From Novosphingobium profundi (GTDB lineage: Bacteria; Pseudomonadota; Alphaproteobacteria; Sphingomonadales; Sphingomonadaceae): a stretch of 64,000 nt of DNA. Positions 1 to 8,974 of the stretch are shown here, one piece after another. The stretch covers positions 186,001 through 250,000 of the forward strand of contig NZ_JAIVLF010000004.1 in assembly GCF_020524485.1 (NCBI RefSeq), in the 5' to 3' direction. A program made the translations under genes and the position numbers. Below the pieces are notes generated by a model. It did not search any database, was not told the origin of the DNA, and saw only the letters and a program-made list of their open reading frames with translations. How positions within the stretch are numbered: the first letter of the stretch is position 1; each line of letters opens with the position of its first letter.

Positions 1-1722
1 GTAGGTCGAGTACATGTAGGGCGTGATCGCCTCGAACTCGGCCGCACAGCTATCAATGCGCTTGAAGACGGGGCGCACACCCAGCTTGTTGCGAAGTGCG
101 CGCACTTCCTCTTCGCTAGTGGCACCGGCCATCGCGCGGATGGTGTCGTGCAGGAGCCCCGAGCTCTTGGCCTGGGTTTCGCCAAGACCACCCGCGACAT
201 GGACCGAACGCACGGCGAGCGTCGCCAGGCGCTTGTCGGAGAAGCCCATGGCCTTCACCCGACGCAGGCCCGCCGCATCGATCGGGAGGCCATGCTCCAT
301 GATCTTGGCTTCCTCGGCGATAATCTCCTCGATGTGGCGCAGGAACCACAGGTCGTAGAAGGTAATCGCGTGGATTTCCTCGATCGTGAAGCCCTCGCGC
401 ATGGCCTGGGCCACGTTGAGGAGACGGGTCGGGGTGCGCTGCGAAAGGGCCGCGGTGATGGTGTCGCGGCTTGCGCCTTCCAGCTCGACCACGCGATTGA
501 AGCCGTCGAGCCCGGTTTCGAGGCCGCGCAGGGCCTTCTGCATCGATTCCTTGACGTTACGGCCAATTGCCATGACCTCGCCGACCGACTTCATCGCGGT
601 CGAAAGCTCGGGCTTGGAGCCCTTGAACTTCTCGAAGGTGAAGCGCGGGATCTTGGTGACGACGTAGTCGATGGTCGGCTCGAACGAGGCGGGCGTGGCG
701 CCCGTGATCTCGTTGGTGACCTCATCGAGGGTGTAGCCCACGGCGAGCTTGGCCGCGACGCGCGCGATCGGGAAGCCGGTGGCCTTCGAGGCCAGCGCCG
801 AGGAGCGCGAGACGCGCGGGTTCATCTCGATGACGATGAGACGGCCGTCCTTGGGGTTCACCGCGAACTGGACGTTCGAGCCGCCGGTCTCGACACCGAT
901 CTCGCGCAGCACCTCGAGCGAGGCGGTGCGCATGATCTGGTATTCCTTGTCGGTCAGCGTGAGCGCCGGAGCCACCGTGATCGAGTCGCCAGTGTGGACG
1001 CCCATCGGATCAACGTTCTCGATCGAGCAGATGATGATGCAGTTGTCCTTGCGGTCGCGGACTACCTCCATCTCGTACTCTTTCCAGCCCAGCAGCGATT
1101 CCTCGATGAGGACCTCGGTGGTGGGGGACGCGTCGAGACCCGACTTCACGATCGCTTCGAACTCGGCCTTGTTGTAGGCAATGCCGCCGCCGGTACCGCC
1201 CAGCGTGAAGGAAGGACGAATGATCGAAGGCAGACCCGTGCGCTCAAGGACGGCAAGAGCCTCGTCCAGCGTGTGGGCGACACCCGAACGCGCGCTTTCG
1301 AGGCCGATCTTGTCCATCGCCTCGCGGAAGCGCTGACGGTCCTCGGCCTTGTCGATGGCATCGGCGTCCGCGCCGATCATCTTGACGCCCCACTTCTCCA
1401 GCGTGCCGTCATTGAACAGCGCGAGCGCGCAGTTGAGCGCGGTCTGGCCACCCATCGTGGGAAGCACCGCGTCGGGGCGCTCCTTCTCGATGATCTTGGC
1501 GACGACTTCGGGCGTGATCGGCTCGACGTAGGTTGCATCGGCCATGTCCGGGTCGGTCATGATCGTGGCCGGGTTCGAGTTGACGAGGATGACCCGGTAG
1601 CCCTCTTCCTTGAGAGCCTTGATCGCCTGGGTGCCGGAATAGTCGAATTCGCAGGCCTGGCCGATGATGATGGGTCCCGCGCCGATGACGAGGATCGAGG
1701 AGATGTCTGTGCGTTTGGGCAT
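1..1722 (-). CDS. carB: Carbamoyl-phosphate synthase large subunit, 3'-truncated by window edge
   Basis: Makes carbamoyl phosphate from glutamine-derived ammonia, bicarbonate and two ATP, for pyrimidine and arginine synthesis, in a complex with CarA. The 574 visible codons cover the N-terminal half of a protein usually about 1,070-1,110 residues long. They open with the pre-ATP-grasp motif ([15 protein letters not shown] near residue 8), followed by the first ATP-grasp domain and part of the oligomerisation domain. The frame is open to base 1, so the second ATP-grasp domain and the MGS-like allosteric domain lie outside the window. The ATG at 1722 follows an AGGA ribosome binding site. The gene is 29 bases downstream of a small lipoprotein gene that separates it from carA; all three read the same way. 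Confidence 0.97.
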   Translation of the reverse strand, partial: MPKRTDISSILVIGAGPIIIGQACEFDYSGTQAIKALKEEGYRVILVNSNPATIMTDPDMADATYVEPITPEVVAKIIEKERPDAVLPTMGGQTALNCALALFNDGTLEKWGVKMIGADADAIDKAEDRQRFREAMDKIGLESARSGVAHTLDEALAVLERTGLPSIIRPSFTLGGTGGGIAYNKAEFEAIVKSGLDASPTTEVLIEESLLGWKEYEMEVVRDRKDNCIIICSIENVDPMGVHTGDSITVAPALTLTDKEYQIMRTASLEVLREIGVETGGSNVQFAVNPKDGRLIVIEMNPRVSRSSALASKATGFPIARVAAKLAVGYTLDEVTNEITGATPASFEPTIDYVVTKIPRFTFEKFKGSKPELSTAMKSVGEVMAIGRNVKESMQKALRGLETGLDGFNRVVELEGASRDTITAALSQRTPTRLLNVAQAMREGFTIEEIHAITFYDLWFLRHIEEIIAEEAKIMEHGLPIDAAGLRRVKAMGFSDKRLATLAVRSVHVAGGLGETQAKSSGLLHDTIRAMAGATSEEEVRALRNKLGVRPVFKRIDSCAAEFEAITPYMYSTY

Positions 1723-1751
1723 GGTTCAATCCTGCCTTAAGATTATGCGGG

Positions 1752-2051
1752 TCAAAGGGGAGACGAAGCGGTCGGGGCCGGGGTTCCCGGCGCGTCGGCT
1801 TCGATAATGCGGGCCTGAGGGAGCGAGCGGCGCACCTCGCGAAGGGTGCAGGCCTGCTCGGCCGCGCTCAGATCGGGAGAGAGGGTAACCACCGGAGCGC
1901 CCTTCCCGCCCGAGAACATCGCCTCGGGCACACCGCAGATTTCCGCGATGGCCTTCCCGTCCGTCGTCACCACCTGGGCCTTGGGCGGCGGTTCGCCACA
2001 GGCCGCCAGCGCGAGGGCGGGAAGGAGAAGGGAAAGGCGCGAGGAGATCAT
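1752..2051 (-). CDS. Small predicted lipoprotein between carA and carB
   Basis: A 99-residue protein with a lipoprotein signal peptide: a hydrophobic stretch ends in a lipobox-like LALAAC (Cys at about residue 18). The mature part is about 80 residues and carries two further cysteines, at about residues 39 and 68. I do not recognise a family. The start ATG overlaps the carA stop codon by four bases (ATGA), which implies translational coupling to carA, and carB follows after 29 bases. Co-transcription with carAB is therefore likely, but nothing in the sequence gives it a role in carbamoyl phosphate synthesis. It may simply be a rider gene. Confidence 0.75.
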   Translation of the reverse strand: MISSRLSLLLPALALAACGEPPPKAQVVTTDGKAIAEICGVPEAMFSGGKGAPVVTLSPDLSAAEQACTLREVRRSLPQARIIEADAPGTPAPTASSPL

Positions 2052-3214
2052 CCCAGCATCCCGACGAACTTCTCGAACAGGTAGAAGCTGTCCTGCGGGC
2101 CCGGCGAGGCTTCGGGGTGGTACTGCACGCCGAAAGCCTTCTTGCCCTTGATCGCGATGCCGCAGTTGGAGCCGTCGAAGAGCGAGACGTGGGTTTCCTC
2201 GATGGTGTCGGGGAGCGTCGCGTTGTCGACCGCGAAGCCGTGGTTCATCGAGGTGATCTCGACCACGCCGTCCTCGTGGCGCTTGACCGGGTGGTTCGCG
2301 CCGCGGTGGCCCTGGAACATCTTGGCGGTCTTGGCGCCCGCCGCGATGGCCAGCATCTGATGGCCAAGGCAGATGCCGAAGATTGGCACGTCGCGGTCCA
2401 ACAGCCCCTTGATGACGGGAACGGCATAGGTGCCGGTCGCCGCCGGGTCGCCCGGGCCGTTCGAGAGGAACACGCCGTCAGGCTTGAGTTCGAGCACCTT
2501 TTCAAGGCTCGTCTCGGCCGGAACCACGGTGACTCGCGCGCCAGCCTTCACCAGGTTGCGGAAGATGTTGTCCTTCGCGCCGTAGTCGAGCGCGACAACG
2601 TGGGGGCGATCATCGCCCTCACCCGCCGCGTAACCTGCGCCCAGCGTCCAGGTCGAACCTTCCCAGCTCTCGTCCGCGGTGCGGGTGACGACCTTGGCCA
2701 GGTCCATGCCCTCAAGCCCCGGCCAGGCCTTCGCCTGCGCGATCAGGGCCGGAACGTCGAAGTTGCCTTCGGGATCGTGCGCGATGACCGCGTTGGGCGC
2801 GCCCGTCTTGCGGATGCGGCGGGTCAGAGCGCGGGTATCGATGCCCGAAAGGCCGATCTTGCCCTTGGCCGCGAGCCAGTCGCCGAACTCACCGCCCGAG
2901 CGGAAGTTCGAGGCGAGCGTCACGTCCTCGCGTACGACGCAGCCAACCGCGCCGTCGACCTTGGATTCCAGGTCCTCGTCGTTCACGCCGACATTGCCGA
3001 TGTGGGGGAAGGTGAAGGTGACGATCTGGCCCGAGTAGGACGGATCGGTCATCACTTCCTGGTAGCCGGTCATGGCCGTGTTGAAGCAGACTTCGCCTTC
3101 TGCCACACCCACAGCGCCAAAGCCGCGGCCCCACAGAACCTCGCCTGTGCTGAGTACAAGAGCGCCCGTGGCTCCTTCCGGTTTAGGCGCAGGCGAAGAT
3201 GCGGCGTCGGCCAT
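2048..3214 (-). CDS. carA: Carbamoyl-phosphate synthase small subunit (glutamine amidotransferase)
   Basis: Hydrolyses glutamine and channels ammonia to CarB. The 388-residue length fits the family. The N-terminal CPSase small-chain domain contains the TAMTGYQE and DPSY(S)GQ motifs. The C-terminal class I amidotransferase domain has the nucleophile elbow GICLGHQ (Cys at about residue 270) and the catalytic His-Glu in QYHPEASPG near the end. I chose the ATG at 3214 because GGAGCG lies seven bases upstream. An in-frame ATG 33 bases earlier (3247) lacks a ribosome binding site and would leave almost no leader after the likely promoter. It leads a carA-lipoprotein-carB unit. Confidence 0.97.
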   Translation of the reverse strand: MADAASSPAPKPEGATGALVLSTGEVLWGRGFGAVGVAEGEVCFNTAMTGYQEVMTDPSYSGQIVTFTFPHIGNVGVNDEDLESKVDGAVGCVVREDVTLASNFRSGGEFGDWLAAKGKIGLSGIDTRALTRRIRKTGAPNAVIAHDPEGNFDVPALIAQAKAWPGLEGMDLAKVVTRTADESWEGSTWTLGAGYAAGEGDDRPHVVALDYGAKDNIFRNLVKAGARVTVVPAETSLEKVLELKPDGVFLSNGPGDPAATGTYAVPVIKGLLDRDVPIFGICLGHQMLAIAAGAKTAKMFQGHRGANHPVKRHEDGVVEITSMNHGFAVDNATLPDTIEETHVSLFDGSNCGIAIKGKKAFGVQYHPEASPGPQDSFYLFEKFVGMLG

Positions 3215-3263
3215 AATGGGTCGCTCCGTTGAGGGTGTTTCTGACATGTGTGCTAAGGCGCTC

Positions 3264-3292
3264 CCGCTAGAGAGGGTTGTACATCACGTCAA
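3264..3292 (-). promoter_or_regulatory. Likely sigma-70 promoter of carA
   Basis: On the minus strand, TTGACG is followed after 17 bases by TAGCGG. This would start transcription about 43 bases ahead of the carA ATG at 3214. It is a consensus match only. The same intergenic region must also hold the start signals of the divergent YqeY-like gene, which I could not place. Confidence 0.45.
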
Positions 3293-3374
3293 GGCGGCTA
3301 GATGCAATTTTCGCGCTGCCTTGCTACTTATGCAATCCCAGCACGTCCCACATCCATACACCGACAGGAAAACA

Positions 3375-3827
3375 ATGCTTCGTGATTCGATCAAGGCCGC
3401 CCAGATCGCAGCCATGAAGGCCGGCGACAAACCGCGCCTTGCAACCGTTCGGCTGATTCTCGCCAAGCTCAAGGACCGCGACATCGAGCTGCGCACCAGC
3501 GAAGCGCCCGCCGATGACGACGCCATGGTGATCGAGGTCCTGCAGAAGATGGTCAAGCAGCGCCGCGAATCGATCAAGCTGTTCGAAGAAGGTGGACGCC
3601 CCGAACGCGCCGCCGAGGAACAGGCCGAAGTCGAGGTCATCGAGACCTTCCTCCCCGCCCAGATGAGCGAAGAGGAAACCAAGGCCAAGATCGAGGCGAT
3701 CAAGGCCGAAGTCGGCGCGAGTGGCATGAAGGACATGGGCAAGGTCATGGGCCTGCTCAAGGAGCGCCACGCAAGCGAGCTCGACATGGGCAAGGCCAGT
3801 GGCTGGGTGAAGGCCGCGCTCTCCTGA
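3375..3827 (+). CDS. GatB/YqeY domain protein
   Basis: A 150-residue protein matching the YqeY family, which resembles the tail domain of the tRNA amidotransferase subunit GatB. Family features visible are the opening LRDSIKAAQIAAMKAGD, the VLQKMVKQRRESIKLFEEGGR helix, the ETFLPAQMSEEE motif, and the C-terminal segment MKDMGKVMGLLKERH. Its cellular role is poorly defined in the family; a link to tRNA charging is inferred from the domain only. The ATG at 3375 follows CAGGAAAA. An upstream extension of the frame runs into the carA promoter region and is not believed. It is divergent from carA and precedes dnaG by 37 bases, a pairing common in alphaproteobacteria. Confidence 0.93.
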   Translation: MLRDSIKAAQIAAMKAGDKPRLATVRLILAKLKDRDIELRTSEAPADDDAMVIEVLQKMVKQRRESIKLFEEGGRPERAAEEQAEVEVIETFLPAQMSEEETKAKIEAIKAEVGASGMKDMGKVMGLLKERHASELDMGKASGWVKAALS

Positions 3828-3864
3828 TACGCCTCCCCTTCCCGCTCTAAGGCAGACTTTTTCC

Positions 3865-5751
3865 GTGCTTACGCCCCAATGGCTCGACCAGCTCCGTTCC
3901 CGCACCACGCTATCGGCGCTGGTGGGCCGTTCGGTGCGCCTCCAGAAAGCGGGGCGTGAGCACAAGGCCTGCTGCCCCTTCCACGACGAGAAGTCGCCCA
4001 GCTTCTACGTCAACGACGAGAAGGGGTTCTACCACTGCTTTGGCTGCGGCGCGCATGGCGATGCGATCCGCTGGATGACCGACCACCAGGGCCTCGCCTT
4101 CATGGACGCGGTCAAGGAACTTGCTGGTGAAGCGGGGATGGACGTCCCCGAGCCCGACCCGCGCGCCGCCAAGGCCGCGCAGAAGCGCGATACGCTCAAC
4201 GACGTGACAACGGCCGCGCAGGAGTGGTTTCGCCACAACCTGACCACGCCCGAAGGTGCCGAGGCGCGCGCCTACCTCCAGACGCGCGGGTTCGATCCGC
4301 GTATCATCGCGCGCTTCGGCTTCGGCTTCGCGCCCGATGAACGCCAGGCCCTCAAGCAGGCCCTCGTGCGCTTTCCCGAACCGATGCTGATCGAGGCAGG
4401 CCTGCGCATCGAGGTCGAGGACCGCGACCCTTACGACCGTTTTCGTGGCCGACTGATGCTTCCCATCGAGGACGCGCGCGGCCGGGTCATCGCCTTTGGT
4501 GGACGCATTCTCTCAAAAGAGAAGACCAAGGCCCCGAAATACCTCAATTCTCCTGACACACCGCTGTTCGACAAGGGGCGCACGCTCTACAACCTGCACC
4601 GCGCCGCGCCCGCCGCGCGCCAGTCGGGCCGGATCGTGGTGGTCGAAGGCTACATGGACGTGATCGCGCTCGCCGCTGCGGGCATCGACGAGGCCGTAGC
4701 CCCACTCGGCACCGCGCTTACCGAGCACCAGATCGAAATGCTCTGGCGCCATGTGGAGGCGCCGATCCTGTGCTTTGATGGCGATGCCGCCGGGCAGCGC
4801 GCGGCGCTGCGCGCGATTACCCGCGCCCTCCCCCTGCTGCGCCCGGCCCATACCTTGCGCATCGTGCGCTTGCCCGAAGGGCTCGACCCTGACGATCTCA
4901 TCAAGGCGCGCGGGCCTGCGGCCATGGAAGAGGTCCTTGGCGAGGCGCGAAGCCTGCTCGACGTGCTGTGGGAGGTGGAGAAGGACGCGCATCCCCTCAC
5001 CACGCCCGAGGACAAGGCGGGTCTCAAGGCGCGCCTCGTCCAGCATGTGGAGACAATCCAGCACCCCGACATCGCCAGCCTCTACAAGCGCGAACTGCTC
5101 GACCGATATGGCGAGTTCGCTTTCCCGCGCCGCGAGAACCGCTGGCAGGGCGGACAGGGCGGCAGTGATTCGCGCCGTCCATTCACACCGCGAGGCCCCG
5201 GCCAGGGACGCTGGAACGGACGTCCAGCGACGCCCCCCTCGCTTCCCGAATCAATCGAGAAGCTGAAAAAGGCACTTTCAGGCGGATCGCGCGACGGGCT
5301 CGCTGCCGCGGTCATCGCCGGACTGATGCGTTGGCCCGAACTCGTCCCCCGCCACGCCGAGGCGCTGGCCCGCACGCCGGGCCTTGATTCGCGCTTCGAC
5401 GCGTTGCTCGAATGTTGCGACGCCATGGCACCGCTTGAAAAAGACGCGCTATCCACCATATTGTCGGAAAATGGTCTGGAAGTTCCCAGAACCGCTGAAT
5501 ATTCGGGGTTTCGCTTCGGCTTTCTGGCCCCGGGCGCGAATGCAGAGCATGCGGCAGCGGAACTCGCCCAGGCCATCGATCTCTTGGTGGAACGTCCGGT
5601 CCTGGAGGCGGCACTGGCACAGGCGACAGCCCGGTTCGAAAGCGAAGTTTCGGACGAAACTTTTGCCGAGCAGCAACGTCTCCTCAAGAGAAAGCTGGAA
5701 TTTGATAAACGCCTCAGGCAAATGGCGACAAGACATGCGTCTTCGTCCTGA
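3865..5751 (+). CDS. dnaG: DNA primase
   Basis: Synthesises RNA primers at the replication fork with DnaB helicase. The 628 residues show the usual order. An N-terminal CHC2 zinc finger comes first (CCPFHDEKSPSF then YHCFGCGAHG, about residues 33-65). The RNA polymerase core and TOPRIM domain follow (VVVEGYMDVIALAAAG and FDGDAAGQRAA, about residues 255-315). After a Gly/Arg/Pro-rich linker near residues 435-455 comes a C-terminal helicase-binding region. The start is GTG at 3865. It sits directly upstream of rpoD, the classic macromolecular-synthesis arrangement, but without an rpsU gene nearby. Confidence 0.98.
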   Translation: MLTPQWLDQLRSRTTLSALVGRSVRLQKAGREHKACCPFHDEKSPSFYVNDEKGFYHCFGCGAHGDAIRWMTDHQGLAFMDAVKELAGEAGMDVPEPDPRAAKAAQKRDTLNDVTTAAQEWFRHNLTTPEGAEARAYLQTRGFDPRIIARFGFGFAPDERQALKQALVRFPEPMLIEAGLRIEVEDRDPYDRFRGRLMLPIEDARGRVIAFGGRILSKEKTKAPKYLNSPDTPLFDKGRTLYNLHRAAPAARQSGRIVVVEGYMDVIALAAAGIDEAVAPLGTALTEHQIEMLWRHVEAPILCFDGDAAGQRAALRAITRALPLLRPAHTLRIVRLPEGLDPDDLIKARGPAAMEEVLGEARSLLDVLWEVEKDAHPLTTPEDKAGLKARLVQHVETIQHPDIASLYKRELLDRYGEFAFPRRENRWQGGQGGSDSRRPFTPRGPGQGRWNGRPATPPSLPESIEKLKKALSGGSRDGLAAAVIAGLMRWPELVPRHAEALARTPGLDSRFDALLECCDAMAPLEKDALSTILSENGLEVPRTAEYSGFRFGFLAPGANAEHAAAELAQAIDLLVERPVLEAALAQATARFESEVSDETFAEQQRLLKRKLEFDKRLRQMATRHASSS

Positions 5752-5754
5752 TTG

Positions 5755-5760
5755 TATAAT
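5755..5760 (+). promoter_or_regulatory. Possible -10 element ahead of rpoD
   Basis: A perfect TATAAT lies just after the dnaG stop codon in otherwise GC-rich DNA, about 46 bases before the rpoD ATG. I see no convincing -35 hexamer at 16-18 bases, so this is a weak promoter call. It would allow rpoD transcription independent of dnaG. Confidence 0.35.
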
Positions 5761-5805
5761 TATACGCTCACAGGGTGTCGGGCAGCACGGGATAACGGCG
5801 GAAGA

Positions 5806-7815
5806 ATGAGCAAGAACGAGACCAACGGCGGCGAAAACGACGGTACCGACGCGCCGCTGATCGACCTCAACGAGGCTTCGGTCAAAAAGCTGATCGCGCG
5901 CGCCAAGCGCAAGGGCTACATCACGATCGACGAACTCAACGAGGCCCTGCCCCAGGACCAGATGAATTCGGATCAGATCGAGGATATCTACGCCGCGATC
6001 AACGAGATGGGCGTCAACATCGTCGAGAACGACGAGGACGCCCAGAACGAGGACGAGGAAGAGGTCGAGGAAGTCGATTCCTCCGACGACACCTCGCCCA
6101 AGCCGGCCGTCGAGACCAAGAAGAAGGAAACGGTCGAGCGCACCGATGACCCGGTGCGCATGTACCTGCGCGAGATGGGCGCGGTCGAGCTGCTCAGCCG
6201 CGAGGGCGAAATCGCCATCGCCAAGCGCATCGAAGCGGGCCGCGACATGATGATCCTGGGCCTGTGCGAGAGCCCGATCACCTTCCACGCCATCATCCAG
6301 TGGTCCGAAGCCCTCAACAACGAGGAAATGCAGCTGCGCGAGATCCTTGATCTTGACGCCATGCTGTCGAAGGAGCCTGCCCCCGAAAGCCTCAACGAGG
6401 ACGGTGAGAGCGACGACGACGGCGAGATTTCCGAGGCCACCGCAGGGCCCTCCTACAAGGACGACGACGAAGAGGAATCTTCGGAAGAAGGCGAAGAAGG
6501 CGAGGACGGCGAAGGCAGCCGCAAGGAAGAGGAAGAGGAAGAGGACAACACCCTCAGCCTCGCCCAGATGGAAGCGGCTCTCAAGCCCGAGGCGCTCGAG
6601 AAGTTCGCCACCATCACCGAGCTGTTCCAGGCCTTCGAGAAGCTCCAGTCCGAACGCCTTGAAGCGCTCGCGCTGGGCATCGATTTCCCGGCCGCCAAGG
6701 AAGACCGTTACAACGAACTGCGCGAGGAACTCACCGCGCAGGTCGAATCGGTCCAGTTCCACGCGACCAAGATCGAATACCTCGTCGACAACCTCTACAC
6801 CTTCAACCGTCGCCTCACGACGCTGGGCGGCCAGATGCTGCGCCTTGCCGAACGTCACAAGGTGAAGCGCGTCGACTTCCTCAACAGCTACGTCGGTCGC
6901 GAGCTCGACGACACCTGGCTGCCGGAAGTGGGCAAGAAGGACAAGAAGTGGGCCGCGTTCGCGGAAAACGAGGCTGACGCGGTCGAACGCATCCGCCAGG
7001 AAGTCTCGGACATCGCGGCGGCCACCGGCATGGCGCTCCCCGAGTTCCGCCGCATCGTCAACATGGTCCAGAAGGGTGAGCGCGAGGCGCGCATCGCCAA
7101 GAAGGAAATGGTCGAGGCGAACCTGCGCCTGGTGATCTCGATCGCCAAGAAGTACACGAACCGTGGCCTCCAGTTCCTGGACCTCATCCAGGAAGGCAAC
7201 ATCGGCCTGATGAAGGCGGTCGACAAGTTCGAGTACCGCCGCGGCTACAAGTTCTCGACGTACGCGACGTGGTGGATCCGTCAGGCCATCACCCGCTCGA
7301 TTGCGGACCAGGCACGCACGATCCGTATCCCGGTCCACATGATCGAGACGATCAACAAGCTCGTGCGTACAAGCCGCCAGTTCCTCCACGAGCAGGGCCG
7401 CGAGCCCACCCCAGAGGAAATGGCCGAGCGTCTCTCGATGCCGCTCGAGAAGGTGCGCAAGGTGATGAAGATCGCCAAGGAGCCGATCTCCCTTGAAACG
7501 CCGATTGGCGATGAGGAAGATTCGCACCTGGGCGACTTCATCGAGGACAAGAACGCGATCATCCCGGTCGATGCTGCGATCCAGTCCAACCTCAAGGAAA
7601 CGGTCACCCGCGTCCTTGCCAGCCTCACCCCGCGTGAGGAACGCGTGCTGCGCATGCGTTTCGGCATCGGTATGAACACCGACCACACGCTGGAAGAAGT
7701 CGGCCAGCAGTTCTCGGTGACCCGCGAACGTATCCGTCAGATCGAGGCAAAGGCACTGCGCAAGCTCAAGCACCCGAGCCGCAGCCGCAAGATGCGCTCG
7801 TTCCTCGATCAGTAA
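5806..7815 (+). CDS. rpoD: RNA polymerase primary sigma factor (sigma-70)
   Basis: Housekeeping sigma factor of 669 residues. Region 1.1 lies at the N-terminus. Region 1.2 is at about residues 115-150 ([21 protein letters not shown]). A long non-conserved region includes a strongly acidic run near residues 220-250 (stretches of Asp/Glu/Ser). Regions 2-3 contain [20 protein letters not shown], the [11 protein letters not shown] helix, and [16 protein letters not shown]. Region 4 ends with the helix-turn-helix [18 protein letters not shown]. The ATG at 5806 was chosen over an in-frame TTG at 5752, which overlaps the TATAAT element. A strong terminator follows. Confidence 0.98.
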   Translation: MSKNETNGGENDGTDAPLIDLNEASVKKLIARAKRKGYITIDELNEALPQDQMNSDQIEDIYAAINEMGVNIVENDEDAQNEDEEEVEEVDSSDDTSPKPAVETKKKETVERTDDPVRMYLREMGAVELLSREGEIAIAKRIEAGRDMMILGLCESPITFHAIIQWSEALNNEEMQLREILDLDAMLSKEPAPESLNEDGESDDDGEISEATAGPSYKDDDEEESSEEGEEGEDGEGSRKEEEEEEDNTLSLAQMEAALKPEALEKFATITELFQAFEKLQSERLEALALGIDFPAAKEDRYNELREELTAQVESVQFHATKIEYLVDNLYTFNRRLTTLGGQMLRLAERHKVKRVDFLNSYVGRELDDTWLPEVGKKDKKWAAFAENEADAVERIRQEVSDIAAATGMALPEFRRIVNMVQKGEREARIAKKEMVEANLRLVISIAKKYTNRGLQFLDLIQEGNIGLMKAVDKFEYRRGYKFSTYATWWIRQAITRSIADQARTIRIPVHMIETINKLVRTSRQFLHEQGREPTPEEMAERLSMPLEKVRKVMKIAKEPISLETPIGDEEDSHLGDFIEDKNAIIPVDAAIQSNLKETVTRVLASLTPREERVLRMRFGIGMNTDHTLEEVGQQFSVTRERIRQIEAKALRKLKHPSRSRKMRSFLDQ

Positions 7816-7841
7816 GAAGACGGGTTTCCCATCGATCACGA

Positions 7842-7877
7842 AGCGCCCGCGGACCTGCTCCGCGGGCGCTTTTCTTT
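7842..7877 (+). terminator. Rho-independent terminator of rpoD
   Basis: An inverted repeat (AGCGCCCGCGG and CCGCGGGCGCT, 11 base pairs, 7-base loop) is followed by TTTTCTTT, 26 bases after the rpoD stop. Confidence 0.87.
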
Positions 7878-7933
7878 GCGATTGGAAAGGCTCACCTTTT
7901 GTGCTTGGTATCCCTCAAGGGGGACATCGATTT

Positions 7934-8518
7934 ATGCGCGGCACCTTAGGATTTGCGATGGGCCTGCTCACCTGCGGCATGACGGCAAGCGCCCAAGGAC
8001 AGAGCACCACACAGCGAACCACGGCGGCGACGCGTGGAGATAGCCAGCAACTGGCCAAACGGGTCACGGCCGCCGCCTATCCCCGCGACATCCGCGACCG
8101 GGAGATGGACCGTATCGTGGACACCGCTCTCGATGCCATTCGCGCAAGCTACGCCTTTGCAGACACGGCTCCGCCCTTTGCCCGCGACATGATCGAGGAG
8201 CATCTTGCCCGATTTTCCGCAGAGATGCGCAAGTTCGCCTACGACAAGATCGCGCTTCGCATGACACAGATGCTCGAACGCGAGTTCGCCCGCAGGTTCA
8301 ATCGTCTTTCGTTGCTCGCGCTGGAGGCGCGGACCGGCACACCTCAAGGCCAGGAGAGCCTTCAGCAAATCGGCCGGGAAATCTACACGAGCGATCCCGG
8401 TATTCTTGAAACCGAAGACGCCATCGTGCGCACGTTCGTGGCCGCCGAGCGCGATAAATCACGGCAGTTGCGCCAGAACATTCGCGACATTCAGGCGGGC
8501 CGCATCCTCAGCCCCTGA
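7934..8518 (+). CDS. Hypothetical secreted protein
   Basis: A 194-residue protein with a clear signal peptide (hydrophobic core LGFAMGLLTCG, cleavage near ASAQG, about residues 20-24). The mature part is predicted alpha-helical and rich in Arg, Glu and Ala. It is probably periplasmic, and I do not recognise a family with certainty. It resembles the short helical periplasmic proteins often annotated only as hypothetical in sphingomonads. The ATG at 7934 begins the signal peptide; a GTG at 7901 would add 11 residues. It stands alone after the rpoD terminator and its end abuts the end of the convergent DUF3237 gene. Confidence 0.7.
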   Translation: MRGTLGFAMGLLTCGMTASAQGQSTTQRTTAATRGDSQQLAKRVTAAAYPRDIRDREMDRIVDTALDAIRASYAFADTAPPFARDMIEEHLARFSAEMRKFAYDKIALRMTQMLEREFARRFNRLSLLALEARTGTPQGQESLQQIGREIYTSDPGILETEDAIVRTFVAAERDKSRQLRQNIRDIQAGRILSP

Positions 8519-8974
8519 TCAGCCGACGCGGTGGACCGAGAGATAGACCGTGGAGCCCGTCTTGCCACCGGCCGCGACAAACAGCGTGCGATTGACCCAG
8601 GTGTAGTCCGGGTGGCCAGTGTCGAGCCGGATCGCGGTGCGCATGTAGTATTCGGAAAAATCGAGCGTTTCGCCCGCCGCAATGCGTTCGGCCGCTTCGG
8701 GCGGCATATGGCGCAACCCCTGACTGATGACTTCGATCACCGCGCCGTCATCGGTTTCGATGGCATAGCGCGCATCGAGATAGGCGACATCGTCGGTGCG
8801 CACGGTCTGCCAGTCGGCCCCGATGGCGAGCAGCTTTCCGTTGATCGCCGCGCCCGTCACGCGCCCGCCGACAATGGGAATGATGCGGCGAGTGCCTTGG
8901 GCGTTTTCACCCATCTCGTGCGGGGGCGAAAGCTCGACCTCGAATTCGCAGACATGCTCCAGCGTGGGGGTCAC
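8519..8974 (-). CDS. DUF3237 family protein
   Basis: A 151-residue protein matching DUF3237: beta-rich, with VCEFEVELSPPHEMG, the GRRIIPIVGG-like strand (RRIIPIVGGRVTG), an ADWQTVRTDDVAYLDARY segment and the C-terminal TVYLSVHRV. The function of the family is unknown; members often sit beside oxygenases and ring-modifying enzymes. The start is GTG at 8974, overlapping the stop codon of the upstream flavin monooxygenase (GTGA, bases 8971-8974). The two are therefore almost certainly translated as a coupled pair and likely act on related compounds. An N-terminal extension of the frame overlaps the monooxygenase coding region and is rejected. Confidence 0.85.
   Translation of the reverse strand: MTPTLEHVCEFEVELSPPHEMGENAQGTRRIIPIVGGRVTGAAINGKLLAIGADWQTVRTDDVAYLDARYAIETDDGAVIEVISQGLRHMPPEAAERIAAGETLDFSEYYMRTAIRLDTGHPDYTWVNRTLFVAAGGKTGSTVYLSVHRVG

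Noticed and set aside
6460..6560. Low-complexity acidic run (Asp/Glu/Ser) as a possible frameshift or repeat expansion in rpoD.
   Set aside because: It lies in the non-conserved region of primary sigma factors, where acidic insertions are common in alphaproteobacteria, and the frame is intact on both sides.
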